Made by a program: the position numbers and the translations under genes
Shown: positions 45,457 to 57,624 of the stretch, piece after piece
How the letters are laid out: the number at the start of each line of letters is the position of its first letter
Numbering within the stretch: position 1 is the stretch's first letter
Notes under the pieces: model-generated
The model's database searches: none
Told to the model about the DNA's origin: nothing
Seen by the model: the letters and a program-made list of their open reading frames with translations, nothing else
Assembly (NCBI GenBank): GCA_000733355.1
Contig: JNVV01000058.1
Location: 62,001-126,000, forward strand
DNA length: 64,000 nt
Direction of reading: 5' to 3'
Source of the DNA: Falciphora oryzae
Taxonomy: Eukaryota; Ascomycota; Sordariomycetes; Magnaporthales; Magnaporthaceae

Positions 45457-45639
45457 TGGAGGAACTTGCAGTCAATTTGCCATTGCCTTCCTACAGCGTT
45501 TCGCTTCAGCAGACAGGGATAAGACCCGAAAGAAATTCGTGAAGTCATCACATCCCGACTCACTCGCCGTTGACGAACTTGGCTGAGATGGTCAATTGCC
45601 AGTACTTCCCAACCGCAGCTAAAAAAAGAAATGGAGCAT

Positions 45640-48600
45640 TTACGACGCTATCGAATCCCGGGGAGCAACTTGGACTTTGATATCCACCGTCTGCCACGTA
45701 GCGAGCGCCGTCGGATCCGAGGAAAAGCCCGCCCGATTAGTCTTGACGGAACCCAAGACTTCCTCCAGGCTTTGGAGCAGCTGATCCATCGTCTTGTGGG
45801 GTTTCTGCTGGCCGAGGGACTGACGGCTGTCCGCCGTCGTCAGTCTGTCGAGCTCGAGCGCGCCAAGCTGGGTGGCTTTGGAATTGGAGAAGGCAAATAT
45901 CTTGAACGTGTCGACAGGCTGCCAGCCGCCCAGGACTGCCTGCTGCATCTCCGGGGTAATTTCCGCCCCCAGGATGACCTCCAGCTCTTTGGGCTGGCCT
46001 TCGCCGAAGGCGCCGGCCAGCGTCGCAAACGGGCCGTCCATAGGGTAAATTTTTTGGACGGCGAATTCCGCCGAGCAGTCCAGGATGAGGAAGTGCACTT
46101 TCCGCTCGCTGAGGTTTTTGACTTTGACACGGAATAGCCGTTCCTCCTCTACACTGTACAGGCCCTCCTCGTCACTCAGTTCCATCGTCGAGACTGGTTT
46201 AAGCCTCTTTCCGCCCACCTCCAGGGCGTTCGGCGCGGCGTTTATATTTACGGTAATAAGAGCAGAGCTTTTGTTGTTTTCCACGCGATAGTTGATCAAT
46301 TCTCTGGTCCATTTATATCGGGCCAGGTGCTCGAGACGGCGTATGAGCCTGAGCATACCCTGATTGAGGTCGTTACCTTTGGCTGAAATGGGGTGGAGAG
46401 CCGGGCCCATGATGGCCGTGACCGCCCCCAATTGGCCGTCGATGACGAAATAGTGGGAGTTGTCGATCGAGATTCGGAATGTCGCGGTATCGTCGTCCGC
46501 CAGGGTAAGCCAAGTCCGGTCGGCGAGGTTCCCATCCCAAAACTGCGTAAATCTCTTTCGCTTTTCAGCATCCACGTCGAACCAGACAGTGGAGCCGCTC
46601 CCGACCGGCAGAGACTTCAGGATGGCAACGCAGCTTGCCATAATATCTGCCCAGCGAGTATCCTCTCGTGGGTTTTCAAAAGTGGCAATCGAATTTCCAT
46701 CCGTCACCTTGGTCACTTTGACTTCCGCAAGCGCGTTGCTCGGCTCGATTTTGGGGTCGCAGTCGCTGGAATATATGGCGTACACCGAATTTTGACGTAC
46801 TCCGTGCATCAGACCGCCGCCCAGTGTGACGTATCGGTCAGATGCGGCTCTGTTACTTCCCGTCGCTGTGTTGACGACCCTGTGCCCATATACACGGGTC
46901 CGCACTTTTTCGTTAAAAAAGAAACGATCCCCGTCTCCAACGAGATATGGCGTCTGCCCAGAGTGGCCCTCGTAGACCTTGTTGAAGACCGTCTCATAGA
47001 TGGCTTGAGCCGACATGCCCAACGGGCTAAGTTGGAGGACGTCGAGCAAACACCTGGTCAAGGCTCCGTGGGCGCCGTCGCTTGTCTCGAAGGCCTTCTT
47101 CTGCGCGTGGCAAGCGACGAGGACGACAAAGCCCTGCGGCTCGTCCACCCACGATGGCTTGTTGGCCCAGAACGCAATCCGGTTCATCGTGGCCTCATTG
47201 GGCACGTCGCTGTACGCGGGGTCGTGGTGCGAGTCGCAGACGCCCCTAATGCCTCGCACGCGTTCGTCCAGCCTGCCGTCACCCCCGTCGCGAGCCGCCC
47301 CGCCCGAGTAGCAGCAGTCGAGCACTACCGTCACGACTAGCCCTGCCTCGACCATATCCTGCATCAGGACGGCGATTTCGAGGTCGCGGAGGTAGCGCCC
47401 GCCATATAGGACGTCGCTTGGCACCAACGCGTGGTCCTCGCCGTCGAGCGTGCCGGGCACGGCCATGCCCGCCCTCGCACCCCCACACTTCCTCAGGTGC
47501 GCGAATACGGTCGTGGCGCGGGCCCCGTGACCGGAAAAGTGGACGTAAACCAGGTCCCCCGCCTTGGCGCCTGATTTTTTCCCATTTTTCGCGTCACCGG
47601 ATACCCTGCGTAGCTCATGGACGATACGGTCGTACGTGGGCTCGATCCAGGCGGTCGGGAGCGGCCAGCGATGCGCCCCCCGGCCGGGATCGGGGGCGAG
47701 CAACTTCGTGATATTCTGTGGAGGGACCCGGAGCGCGTTGAGGAGGTAATCTTCGACCGCGAGAACGTCGTTGACACAGCCGCGCAAGGTCGGGTACTCG
47801 ATCTCCTTGCCTGCACAGTTGTAGCGCCGTGTGGTAGGCGACTGCCCGGGATGAATGTAGGACTCTATCCCGATCAGGACTGCCCACTTAGCAGGCCCTG
47901 CCATGGCCAAGTCTCGTGGCGCCGAGCGGTGAAATTTTGGCTCCGCGAGCTTTTGGAGGGTATCCAGAGATCGAATAATGTCGGCCGCCAGGTCACCAGG
48001 AGCATCGTCGACGTCATTGCACCTTTGGAATATGCTTTCAAGCTGCGCCAGACAAGCTGCAATTTCGTCGTTTATGTCAGAGCTAAAAGCGGAGTAGCGC
48101 TTTGACAAGTCGTGAAGCGCTTGGGTCATCTTGGCCAGGGCCTCAGCGACCGGGAGAGCAACCTCCTTTGCAGATAAGTTCGTACAGTGACGCGTCGTGG
48201 TCGCGATGAGGCTCGGCAAGTCGTACGGTTCGTCCCAGTCGAAGTCTTCTTCCCCCTTTCCGGGCTCCTGTCCTTCGCGCCGTCGGCCAGCCTCGAACAA
48301 GGAAGGCAGCTGCCGCAGACTCTCGTCTAACTCTTTCAGCAGCTCTATGATCTGCGGCCCTTCCTCGTCCGAGTTCGGCGGTATATCGCCAAGCTGGGAA
48401 ACCAGGACAAGGCTCTCATTCAGCCCCCGCGCAAAGCCGTCGAGGTCCACTTCCCCCTGCGCTAGTTGGTGAGTGGGAATAAGATTGTCCAATCTTGCCG
48501 CCATGGCATCGAGCCGCACGGAGCTCCCAGCTTGTATCCAGCCGGACGCCTGCACCTGCAGAAATTTGGCCTTCAGCTCTTCTATCACGCCTTGTATGTT

Positions 48601-51210
48601 CTCTAGGGTGTACGCGAACGCTTGACCCTGGAGCGAGCCTTCGGGAATCCGCGGCCCCTCAAACTTGATGTCCACACGGGTGCTTGGTTCGGACGGAAGG
48701 GACTCCCTCGCTTCCTTCGGTAGCTCCTCGCCGTCCGTCGACGGGAAGGCGTGCAGCGCGAACTCGTGGATATGGGTGGCGACATGCTGGTCCTCCTCCA
48801 GCTGCACCAGCCCCGCCGCCTGGCCCACTGGGAGGGGAGGCACGGCGGAGCCGCCGATGCCTTCGTCGCTGGTCACGAGGCCAGGCCGGCAAAGCGGGCA
48901 GCGGACCCTGCGGATGCCCACGGTCCGCTGGCCTGCGCTGACCACTAGCTCCAGCTCGGTCAGGTCGGCGGCGGCATCCGTGGCGAGGTGGCAGGCCAAG
49001 ATGTGGTCCTTGACCTGCGAGGGGTCGGGGAAGGACGCGGCTTGGGCGTCGTCCGCAGCGTCGGGGAGGCGGTGCTTGGCGCACAGGGGGCACACCCATT
49101 CGACCTCGGAGTGGGACCGCGCCATGTGTGACATCCATTCGTACGTGGAGGCGAACATGTCCTCGGGGGACTCGCAGTCTTCGAAGACGCAGACATACCC
49201 GCAAAGGTCTTGCGCCACGTGGCCACTGAGACGCGTTAGAACCTGGTGAGAAACGCCGCCCAGCTGCAAGAGAGAAGGGAAGTTCATGCGTATTAAAGAA
49301 AGGCGAGGGAAGATGAGACACGGAAGAGGGGCAAACTGTGGCGGAGATGTACGAGAGGGAGCTAGAGTTAAAAGAATGAGACCGAGAGAGGCTACGAGTC
49401 CGTGGACAAAAAGGGAAAGAGAAGTATCACGTACCGCCACTTCTCCTTCTTTTTGTAATCCTGCGGCAGAATCATAGGGCAGTAGTCGCAGGGGAATGGG
49501 CGGTCCTCCTTCATGGGGCAACTTGGATAGTCCAGGTGTCCCACCCGCGCCGACATCTTGGTGCCCGCCGACCTGGCCGTGCTCCGGAGCGCGGGTGCCA
49601 GGGCGCCCGTAATGCTGAACCTCGACTCGAGAGCCGTAGCGGGCTCCGCCACAAAGCTCTTGGTGGCCTGGGCGCCCTGTTTGGATTGCGTGGCAGGCCG
49701 CGATGCCGGACATGGCACAAAATTAGATGAACTTGGGGGGACGTTTCCAACCGTCAAAGAGCTCCGCTGGCCTATGCTCTGGGTTAGGGGCTTGATCTGG
49801 GGCGCGGGTTGGCTTCCGCCCTCCCGCGCATGGGATGGCGTCTTGCTCGCGCTGCCGGCGTGGACGAGGCGGTTTCGCCGGACGATGTTGGCGTCGATGA
49901 GCCGGCGCTGGACGGTGGTTAGCCTGGCCGGGTCGTACAAGTACGCGCGAAATACGACCAGGAGCTTCTTTTGGAGCAACACTTCGTAGCTCTCTCTTAC
50001 TTGGCCCCCGTCCGACTCTCCGGCATCCTGCGATCTTTCTGGGTCTTGCGAGTCTTCTAAGTCTCGCGACTCTCTGACATCTTGACGCCTCTCCGCCTCG
50101 GCCAACTGGTAAATCCTGAAGCTCAAACCCCGCATCAGATCCTCCGTGTAGCCGTTCCGCAGCACCAGCTTGGTGAGATAGCGTCGGAATCGTTCATGCT
50201 CTCCGTGTTGGCCTGCGAGGGCCTTGTGCGCTCCTAGTGTGAGCTTCTGTCGCTCGTATTCCTGCTCGGCTTGCATCAGCGCATCGTCGGCGCGCTGGTT
50301 CCTGAGCTTCAGGCCAGAGAGCTTAATGGCGGTATGGATGCGGATGAGGACTTCCAAGTTGTTCTCAATGTATACTCGTTGCTCGGCGTACGTGTCGCTG
50401 GACAAGGGCGAATACACGTCTTTACGCTGATTCTCGGTATCCTCTGTTTCCTCGTCCGCCTCTTCTCCGTCGCCAACGGCAGAGGCGGGACCTTCCCCGC
50501 TGCCGGAGCTCATATTAGACCACGGCGATGGTGCACGATCCGCCCCATCCGAAGCGGTGGAATCATCATCAGCCTCGGTGAGACCGGGAGGATCCTCTTC
50601 ATCAGACAGCGGGGGATCAGAAGTAGCTGATATGAAGACACACGAGTCAACTGGTTGCTTCCCCATGGGCGCCTTTCGAACAATGAAGGGTCCGTTTCGG
50701 GCGCAGGATGTGCAGAAAGTTAGGGCCATCTAGGGACCTACCCAACTCGTGGTACGTGTACAAGGCATCCTCAAGCCCATCGAGTGCATCAACAATGACG
50801 GCCGTGACGTCGGGGCGCAGTCTCAGCCGAGCGTCGAGAGACCCCGGCCCGTTCTTGTCGGCATTCAGGCCCAAGGTCCACCAGTTGAACTCGGCCGATC
50901 GCTGCTCCAGCCAGTCGTCGTGGGGGAGGTTGGGGACGCACAGGCATTCCTTGAACCGTCGTTTGCAGGCCCGGGATTTTTCCCGCAGCACAAACTCAGG
51001 GAAGCTGTCGGGAGGTGCCAACTCGTCGGTCGTCTCTGAAGCTCTGTCGCCCGTTGCTATTGTCGCCATGCTCAGCTCGCCCTTTCCACCCCGGGCTTCG
51101 TCGATTTGGGGCTCGGCGACCGGGGCCATTTCTTGCGGCGTTGACCCGGGCAAGGAGGGGGCAGAGGAGTGCGGTGACGCATCTGAAGCTCCGGAGGCCA
51201 TATTGTCCAC
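45640..51210 (-). CDS. C2H2 zinc-finger / caspase-like (C14) protease, locus D, intact
   Basis: Minus-strand exons 51210-50742, 50626-49435 and 49225-45640 give 1748 aa, all in frame. Order: the helical N-module with WLEQRSAEFNWWTLGLNA; an acidic linker; C2H2-type cysteines (FPCDYCPMILP, YVCVFEDC, WVCPLCAKH, VRCPLCRPG); a long helical region; then a caspase-like peptidase starting KWAVLIGIESYIHPG. The catalytic dyad is present: His in VHFSGHGAR (about 47526) and Cys in LDCCYSGG (about 47311). The last ~400 residues (HGVRQNSVYAIY, RLFRVKVKNLSERKVHFLIL) resemble domains that follow fungal C14 proteases. The start lies 403 bp from the divergent gasdermin start. Inferred role: cleavage or control of that gasdermin. 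The exact N-terminus is the least certain part. Confidence 0.85.
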
Positions 51211-51613
51211 AAAGACAGATAAGGATGCAAAGCAGTAGAATGGGCTGCTTTGGTCGGGCGTATCAACCTATGCAGGTGTAATTGGCCGTAGATAACGTAT
51301 CGCTGCTCAGCCTCAGCTGCACTTGGCAAACGACGGAATACCCCGCCTTTCGTGCGCTAATATTTGCTGTATTTTTCTTTTTTTTTTCTTTTTCTAGCGT
51401 GACAGAGGGGCAGTTAGCGGGAGAAAAGAGGGGTTTAAAGAGCTGAAGGGCAGGCTGGCAACCTCGTCATATGTCGATCTCTGCGCTCTATAGTCGCCTT
51501 TTCCTGGCCAACAAGACATTTTTTTCGAACCCGAAAATTTAGTTACTTAGCTCCTGATCACCTCCAAGACCAAGAACCTGCTGGTAGTTGCGTGATTCAA
51601 CTCTTTGCCCAAA
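51211..51613. promoter_or_regulatory. Shared upstream region of caspase and gasdermin genes, locus D
   Basis: 403 bp between divergent starts, with a strong pyrimidine tract on the plus strand near 51370-51400. It must hold both promoters, so co-expression of the pair is plausible. Confidence 0.45.
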
Positions 51614-52649
51614 ATGAATAAGTGCTGGTTCGTTCTCGAGCAGTCTTTCTACACACCCCCGGTCTATACCACTCCTTCCCGGGCCAGTGGCCAGACGGTG
51701 AGCGGCAACCTGCGTCTCGGTGATGTAGTGCCTAGCCCCAAGAACATCTACCCTGTGCTCACCCAGGGCGCCCTGCCGCGCTTCGGCCGCGAGATGCGCA
51801 TCACACCGACCCAGCTCGGCGAGTTCAAGTGGGACCAGACCCGCGAGCGCGAAGACAGCGCCAACGCCGGCGCCGGGGCGCCCATCGCGGCGGCCGCCGG
51901 CGCCACCCTGAGCGCTGAGATCAGCGCTGAGTTCAAGCGAACCATGAAGACATGGGCCAACTTCAAGACGCTCGACACGGAGGTCGTGCAGCCGAGTACC
52001 ACCTACATCGACGGGATCATCGCCCAGTCCGACGTGCAGAACCACATCGAACAGCACAAGACCCCGCTCCTAGACCGGTGGACCGTCTACATGATCATCG
52101 GTCTGATGATTGCGCGGGCTGGCGGCTCGATCGGCGGCTCCGAGACGAACTCCCAGACCTTCTACGGCAGCACCGACCTGTAAGTTTGCCGCCTGCCAGT
52201 TCATATGCTTTGGGGTAGTATTGGCATTTTATGCCCTGACCGTCTGCCCAACGGCCCACTTACTAATTTGTGTACACTTGTCTCCGGCTAGGGACATTCC
52301 CGGCGCCGCCAACTATAAAGTCGGCGATACGCACAAAAATAGTACAGAAACACACAAGTCAGCCCAGATCCAGGGCGATCGAGTGTGGGCCGTGCGATTC
52401 GCAAAGATCCATAAGGGGCTACTCCGCCGGAAGTGGATGCAGACGGAGGAAACGGCCGGCGCGGCGCTGGACGGAGACGACGAGGGCGAGGAGCAGGTCC
52501 AAAAGGTCCTGGAGCACGAGGGGCTGGGAAAAGCCAAGGTCATCGAGTGCCCGGCTGCCTTGGGGGGCACCGAGACGTGGTCCTTTGTTACGATGGCTCC
52601 CGACGCGACGCAAGATGCTTGGCCTCCTATCCCAGGGCACACGCCCTGA
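51614..52649 (+). CDS. Gasdermin-like pore-forming protein, locus D, intact
   Basis: Exons 51614-52179 and 52292-52649 (307 aa), in frame. It starts MNKCWFVLEQSFYTPPVY and continues with LRLGDVVPSPKNIYPVL, ISAEFKRTMKTWANFKTLD, TVYMIIGLMIARAGG and, after the intron, DRVWAVRFAKIHKG. This order is that of fungal gasdermin-like proteins such as HET-Q1 and RCD-1, which oligomerise into membrane pores. A flexible Gly/Ser/Asn-rich linker crosses the intron, and an acidic tail (DGDDEGEEQ) precedes the C-terminus. In HET-Q1 a short C-terminal segment is removed by the partner S8 protease; a similar cut here is inferred. It is flanked by the caspase gene (divergent) and an S8 gene (convergent). Confidence 0.82.
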
Positions 52650-52732
52650 CTTTCTCCTATGGAAGTGCTGTGTAGGTAGTAGTAACTAGCTGTGTGGAGA
52701 CCTATATCCAAATAGAGAAACCTTGACACAAT

Positions 52733-52820
52733 AAAGGAAAAGGAAAAGGAAAAGGAAAAGGAAAAGGAAAAGGAAAAGGAAAAGGAAAAGGAAAAGGAAA
52801 AGGAAAAGGAAAAGGAAAAG
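52733..52820. repeat. (GGAAAA)n microsatellite
   Basis: About 14 perfect hexamer units in the 204 bp between the convergent ends of the gasdermin and S8 genes, in their 3' flank. Confidence 0.97.
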
Positions 52821-52853
52821 TGGAAAGGGTCATAACAAGTTCCCATGCATCAT

Positions 52854-55800
52854 TCAGGATCGCCCGGCCTGACTGAGCTTCTTGGGCTGCAGCAGCCGCT
52901 CGATGGTGCCCCGGATCCAATCCCGCTGCTTCTTCCGCGCTACCTCCTTGGGCGTCACCGCAAGGGCGTCCTCGCTCTTCAGCAGCGACCACGGCTGCAG
53001 GCAGAGGTACCCGTTGTCGCAACGCGCCATCTCCCGGAACACGCCCCGCATGTGCGGCCGGCTGTCGAGCCGGGAGAGGATGGACCCATCGTCCTTGACC
53101 CGGTCCTGCCGCGAGAAGTCAAGCAGCGCGGCCGCCAGACCCGCCGCGATCGACGTCGAGTACGAGGTGCCGCGGCGCAGCGAGTGGCCCTCCTCCACCT
53201 CAACGCCCTCGCCGAAGACGGCGAAGCTCTCGCGCAGCGGCGCCGGGTTCAGCGAACGGGACTCGCGGATGCCGGCGTCGGTCGAGAAGATGCCGAAGAC
53301 CTGGTCGGTCACGTTGGCGGGGCAGTACACGTCGTTCAAATTGCGCTCGTTGGAGGCTGCCGAGAAGATGAGGATGCCTTTTCTGTGCGCCCGGTCGATC
53401 GCCTGCACCACGGGTGCTTGCTCCTCCTTGAAGCCGATGGCCATGGTGATGATATCTACCTTTTGCAAGATAGCCCAGTCAATGCCCTAATTAGAGCAAA
53501 CGGGGGGGTTCATAGGTTAGCCAATTTAGGTGGAGTGGGCAGGGCGAGGACGTAGTTGGTCGAGAGGGTCAACGAGGGATAGAGGGAGGAGTCCTCACCT
53601 TGACTATTAAGTTGACATCGTTCCGCGTCGCGACATTTTTCTTGAGCACTCTAGCTACGCAGTAAGTTGCGTTTGGGCACATCTTTTCCACGAGCAATAC
53701 AGCGGCGGACCCATGACCCGTGCCGTCGCTGGTGGTGTCCTTATCCGGACGAGCCGTGTCGACAAAGTCCTCATACTTCAAAGTGCCGGGGTAATCTTTA
53801 TAATAGTCATAGAGGTCCTGCCTAATGCCGGTGTCCAATATGGCAATCTTGACGGCTTCGTAACCCGGCTTCGTTTCGGCAGAGCTCGGCTGCAGAACGT
53901 TTCGGAGTTCTATATACCGCTCGAACCACTTCCGCGAGTCGTCGCGTAACCTTGGCCTCGTCAGCCAAGCCAGATCAACGGAGCATGCACGGTGGCTAGG
54001 ACGGACATACTTATTATTCTCTGCCGCATCGGCTGGGGGGTTCGCCTGAGAGGCTGTCTCGCGTTGATTCGGCGGTCGCTCAGGTCTGGGCCCGGCTGGC
54101 GCATCCGAGACCTCGTACAGAGGTTTGATGCGGTCGAAATCGTCATATCGTGTTGCCCAGTCTTCCAGGGGGCGAACCAGCTCGCTGTAGATAACAGACC
54201 GCAGGGCATTCTGCTTGTTGACTTGGGAAGCGGATTTGGCCAAGCCCCGAGCACTAAGATTCTCCCGGATCTTGCTCTCGAGGCTCCCTGGCGTGATGCA
54301 AAGAGGCAAGATCTTCTTTAGGGGGGAAAGAGGCTCTATGTCGGGTATGATACTCTCACTCGAATCCGGACCAGTAGCGGTGAGTTTGCAGGCGATTTTG
54401 TAATCGGTGTTGATACCAAACGGCCCCGGGGGGAAAAGCCGGGGGTTTTCCCGGTACTTCCTCATGGGTTTCCGGGTCTCTAGCTCCAAGAGTAATATAC
54501 CGAGCGCGAGGATCCGGGGCATGTCATGAATGGTCTCCGTACTCGGGGTGGCTGAGCGGTTGTCAGACTTACCGTCCCCGGTGCTTGTGCCATCCTTCTT
54601 CGTGTACTGGATCAGCAGCATTGGTTCGTTGATGAAGACTCCTGTTTTTCCGAATCGCCTCTCGCAGATAAATTGCACACTTTCGCTCGTCAGCCCCTGG
54701 GCGAGGAGGTCGGAGTCGTAAAATTGCCACGTCGCCTTGGCCGCCAGCATCGCCAGGATTGCCTTGGACTTGTCAAGCAGATACAGATCTGGCCTGGCGA
54801 GGATGCTTGCCAATGGTACAGCCTCTCCATGAGCTAGCCATTCGCGGCTCACATTGCCTCGTCTATGATATACCAATTTGTCATCCCGCGTGGATAGGTG
54901 CAACAGGTCCTGGTCGCGATGGCTAATGTGCTTACAGAAGCCCTCGAAGGGAATGCAGTCGCGTTCAGCTATCGCCGCCGTCGCGAGCGTATCCGTAGCC
55001 CCGGGCGCCAAGTCTTCATCAGTAACTTGTCTGTTATATAGTCAGCGGGGACACAGCTGATTGCCCAAAAGGGTGGGGGATGCTTTGGTATGTGGCATAC
55101 ATGGTTGGAACCTCAGGATCAGGAGGGGGGACTTCGGGGCATGTCTGGATGCTAGCCTCTTGCCAGAAGCCTAGATTTTCGTGCGGGTGGTCGAGGAATA
55201 GAACGCCGAATTCCGCCGAAGCATTTTCTACCAAGAATCCGACCGAGGCACCGCCTGCCGCGAGGTTTCTGTAGCCGTTGAGCCGGAGGTTGGTCACGAT
55301 CTCGCCAGGTGATGAATCATTCTGGCACGACCGATACTGCTGCAGAATTTTGTAGAGGGACTTGGTGGCCTCGTCGAGCTCGTGGCTCTTATGGGGTGCT
55401 GGGGAAGTCGCCGAGGCATCGTTGTTCTGCGCCACTTCGGCCGCCTCCTGCTTCCAAGTCGCTGCCGAATAGTTCTTTAGTTTCTTTATCGCATTCGCCC
55501 TGTAGTCCTTTTGTTCGGGGTCCACGGCAACATTGCTAAGGCATTTCTTTGCCTTTTCTCTAGATTGAACGAATCGGAGAGCCCTGAGCGTGGGCCACGG
55601 ATTTGACTGTGTTTGCTGACTCGGACGTGGCCACTACGTTTAGATCAGTCAGATTTGCTCCTTGGCTTGAATACTGAGAACGCCGCAGGATGCAAAAGCC
55701 TTGCGTCATGGCGCATCTTCATCTCCCAAGAACCCAGCCAGCGGGAGGGGGGAAGAGCCACGAATATCCGAGGGAGCATCTGGGCTTCTGGACACTTGAC

Positions 55801-56113
55801 AGGCCGATGTACAGGCAGACAGCCAGGCAAACCAAAGAAAATGAAGACACACGTTGCATAACCTCTCCAAGTTCTTTAGCAGGCTTTTCACCTTCTGCAG
55901 CTGAGCCTCGTCTTGCCTCTGGTCCGGCCTTTTCAGCTCCGTTTTGACGCCATCCAGGGCGCTGCGAAGGTTTCTGCAGAACGGCTTCGCGGCCTTGTCG
56001 CCGCTCACGATAATGGCCTGCGCAATATCTCGTACACTGTCGATCGAACTGATGGCGAAGGCGGTGACATCCGGGCTGCTCGGGGCGCGCGCCCGCGCTC
56101 TGTATTCTGCCAT
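52854..56113 (-). CDS. S8 subtilisin-like protease with DUF7580-like N-terminal region, locus D, intact
   Basis: Minus-strand exons 56113-55853, 55606-55101, 55030-53599 and 53486-52854 (943 aa), all in frame. The N-terminus is helical (FAISSIDSVRDIAQAIIV). The DUF7580-like part has FGVLFLDHPHENLGFW, ATWQFYDSDLLAQG and ILALGILLLELETR. The S8 domain has Asp in AILDTGIRQD (about 53833), His in GTGHGSAAV (about 53713), a likely oxyanion Asn in SAASNERN and Ser in RGTSYSTSIAAG (about 53163). No signal peptide, hence probably cytosolic. It is convergent with the gasdermin gene 204 bp away, as expected for a HET-Q2-like partner. The intron 55607-55852 is the longest of the four. Confidence 0.87.
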
Positions 56114-56499
56114 GTCGGCAGCTGCAACTCAACCACAGCCGGGCAACTTCGTCCAGAGCCAGGGCAAGAATGCCGCGAATTTGAGGGGCTCTCAGCCGCA
56201 TCAAACCCCACCCGAATTCGTCATGTGCATGCTCACGTGATGCGAGTCAGCAGCTGCTAGTGCCGACGACCAGGGGTTTACAAGAGGCAATCATCTCGGT
56301 CGACACGGTTGGGCGGCGACAGGTACGGCCGCAGCCCTACAACACCGCAGTCACGACGCGGCTGCGCAACACGACCGCTGTTTGCGGAGCACAATCTAGC
56401 AAGTAGATCAAGCGTCAAGTCGCGTCAAGCCCGAGGACAGGTCTCTAGACGCTCCCAACCGCGTTAGACAGACGACGGAGTTATGGCTGGCGGGATTGG
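56114..56499. other. No gene seen
   Basis: 386 bp between the start of the locus D S8 gene and the C2H2 stump of locus E. Nothing recognisable. Confidence 0.5.
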
Positions 56500-57257
56500 C
56501 TAACAGTGTGTGCGCAGGCCTCCATGTCCTCCGCTCAAAGACTGTGGCCGAGCGCCGCGCGTTCCGGCCCGACGACTAGCTCCCATCGCTGCCGTCTGCC
56601 GCCGCATCCCACATGGCTCGGCAAGCCCTACAAGGACCGGATTTATCAAGAATATTCGGAATTTTGCAAGCTCGCCTGCTCTTCCGGCTTGGAGCTTGTC
56701 TGCCCGTTCGTGTCTGAATTTGGTGCCGGACTTTCGCATGGCAGCAGAAATCTTGGCTAGGGAATCCACCGATGATTTGATGTAGTAAAACTGCTCTCCG
56801 AGCTTTGAGTCCTCATCGGGGAGTTGGGAATTCCGAGCGCCGGTCGTATCTGTCTCTTTTTGCTCCGGATTTAACATTGAGACCCCTATTCGTGCGTTCT
56901 CGGGGTCGGCCTGCGCTGTTTTCGCTAGCCACTTCGGTCAGCACGGTTTCTTGGACCGAATGCGGCCAACATACCAAGCTCGATACAATTCCGCAAAGAG
57001 ATGGTCAGGCTGTCGAGAAGGCTGATGAAGAGGTCGCGCACGTCGTTTCGGGTCCGGACGCGATAGTCCAGCGATGATCGCCCGCGCCTTTCCGCGCTGA
57101 TACCGAGAGACCACCAGTTGAATCCGGCAGACATCATGTCGATGAAGTCGCCTCCGGATAGGACTCGATACTGCTGGCAGTCTTCGAACAGAGATTGGCA
57201 GATCCCAGCTCTACCGGAGATTGCTGTCGCATCCTCCGCATAATCGGGAAGAGACAT
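56500..57257 (-). pseudogene. Truncated C2H2-family gene: N-terminal module only, locus E
   Basis: Exon 1 runs 57257 to about 56974 (MSLPDYAEDATAISGRAG ... SAGFNWWSLGISAE, SLDYRVRTRNDV); after an intron ending at about 56883 the second exon reads MLNPEQKETDTTG and IKSSVDSLAKISAAMRKSG, then KFRHERADKL, and leaves the family pattern near 56640 before a stop at 56500. The same N-module opens the WD40 gene at 7.3 kb and the caspase gene at 51.2 kb. Zinc fingers and any C-terminal domain are missing. It is divergent from the gasdermin gene at 57625, exactly where locus D has the caspase gene. Confidence 0.65.
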
Positions 57258-57624
57258 GATGACGACTTGGGGGCCTTGTACGGGGGGTGCTGGTGTTGGA
57301 TGACGTTTGCGATCTTTTCGGGCGGGCAGCAAAATGTGTGGTCGTTGCGATTGCACATTGCGGGGTCGACCAAATTGCCTGCTTGCCTGCTCAGCTGAGA
57401 TACGCCCCACACAGCAGTCAACGAGACAGGCTGTTGCCCGAGCCCGCATGCGGCTGCGTTGATTGGTTTCTGCCTGATCAGCACCGCACGAGGCATGAGC
57501 TCTCTGCTGTCGTGCGGGCTCCCTCTTTCCCCGTCTTGTATCGACAGACTCTCCGTTGACAAAACGGGATAGCAGCGGGCTATGAAGCCGGCAGAAGTCA
57601 AAACCCACGTGTAAGGTCGTCAAT
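57258..57624. promoter_or_regulatory. Shared upstream region, locus E
   Basis: 367 bp between the divergent C2H2 stump and the gasdermin start; presumably both promoters. No specific element was identified. Confidence 0.35.
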
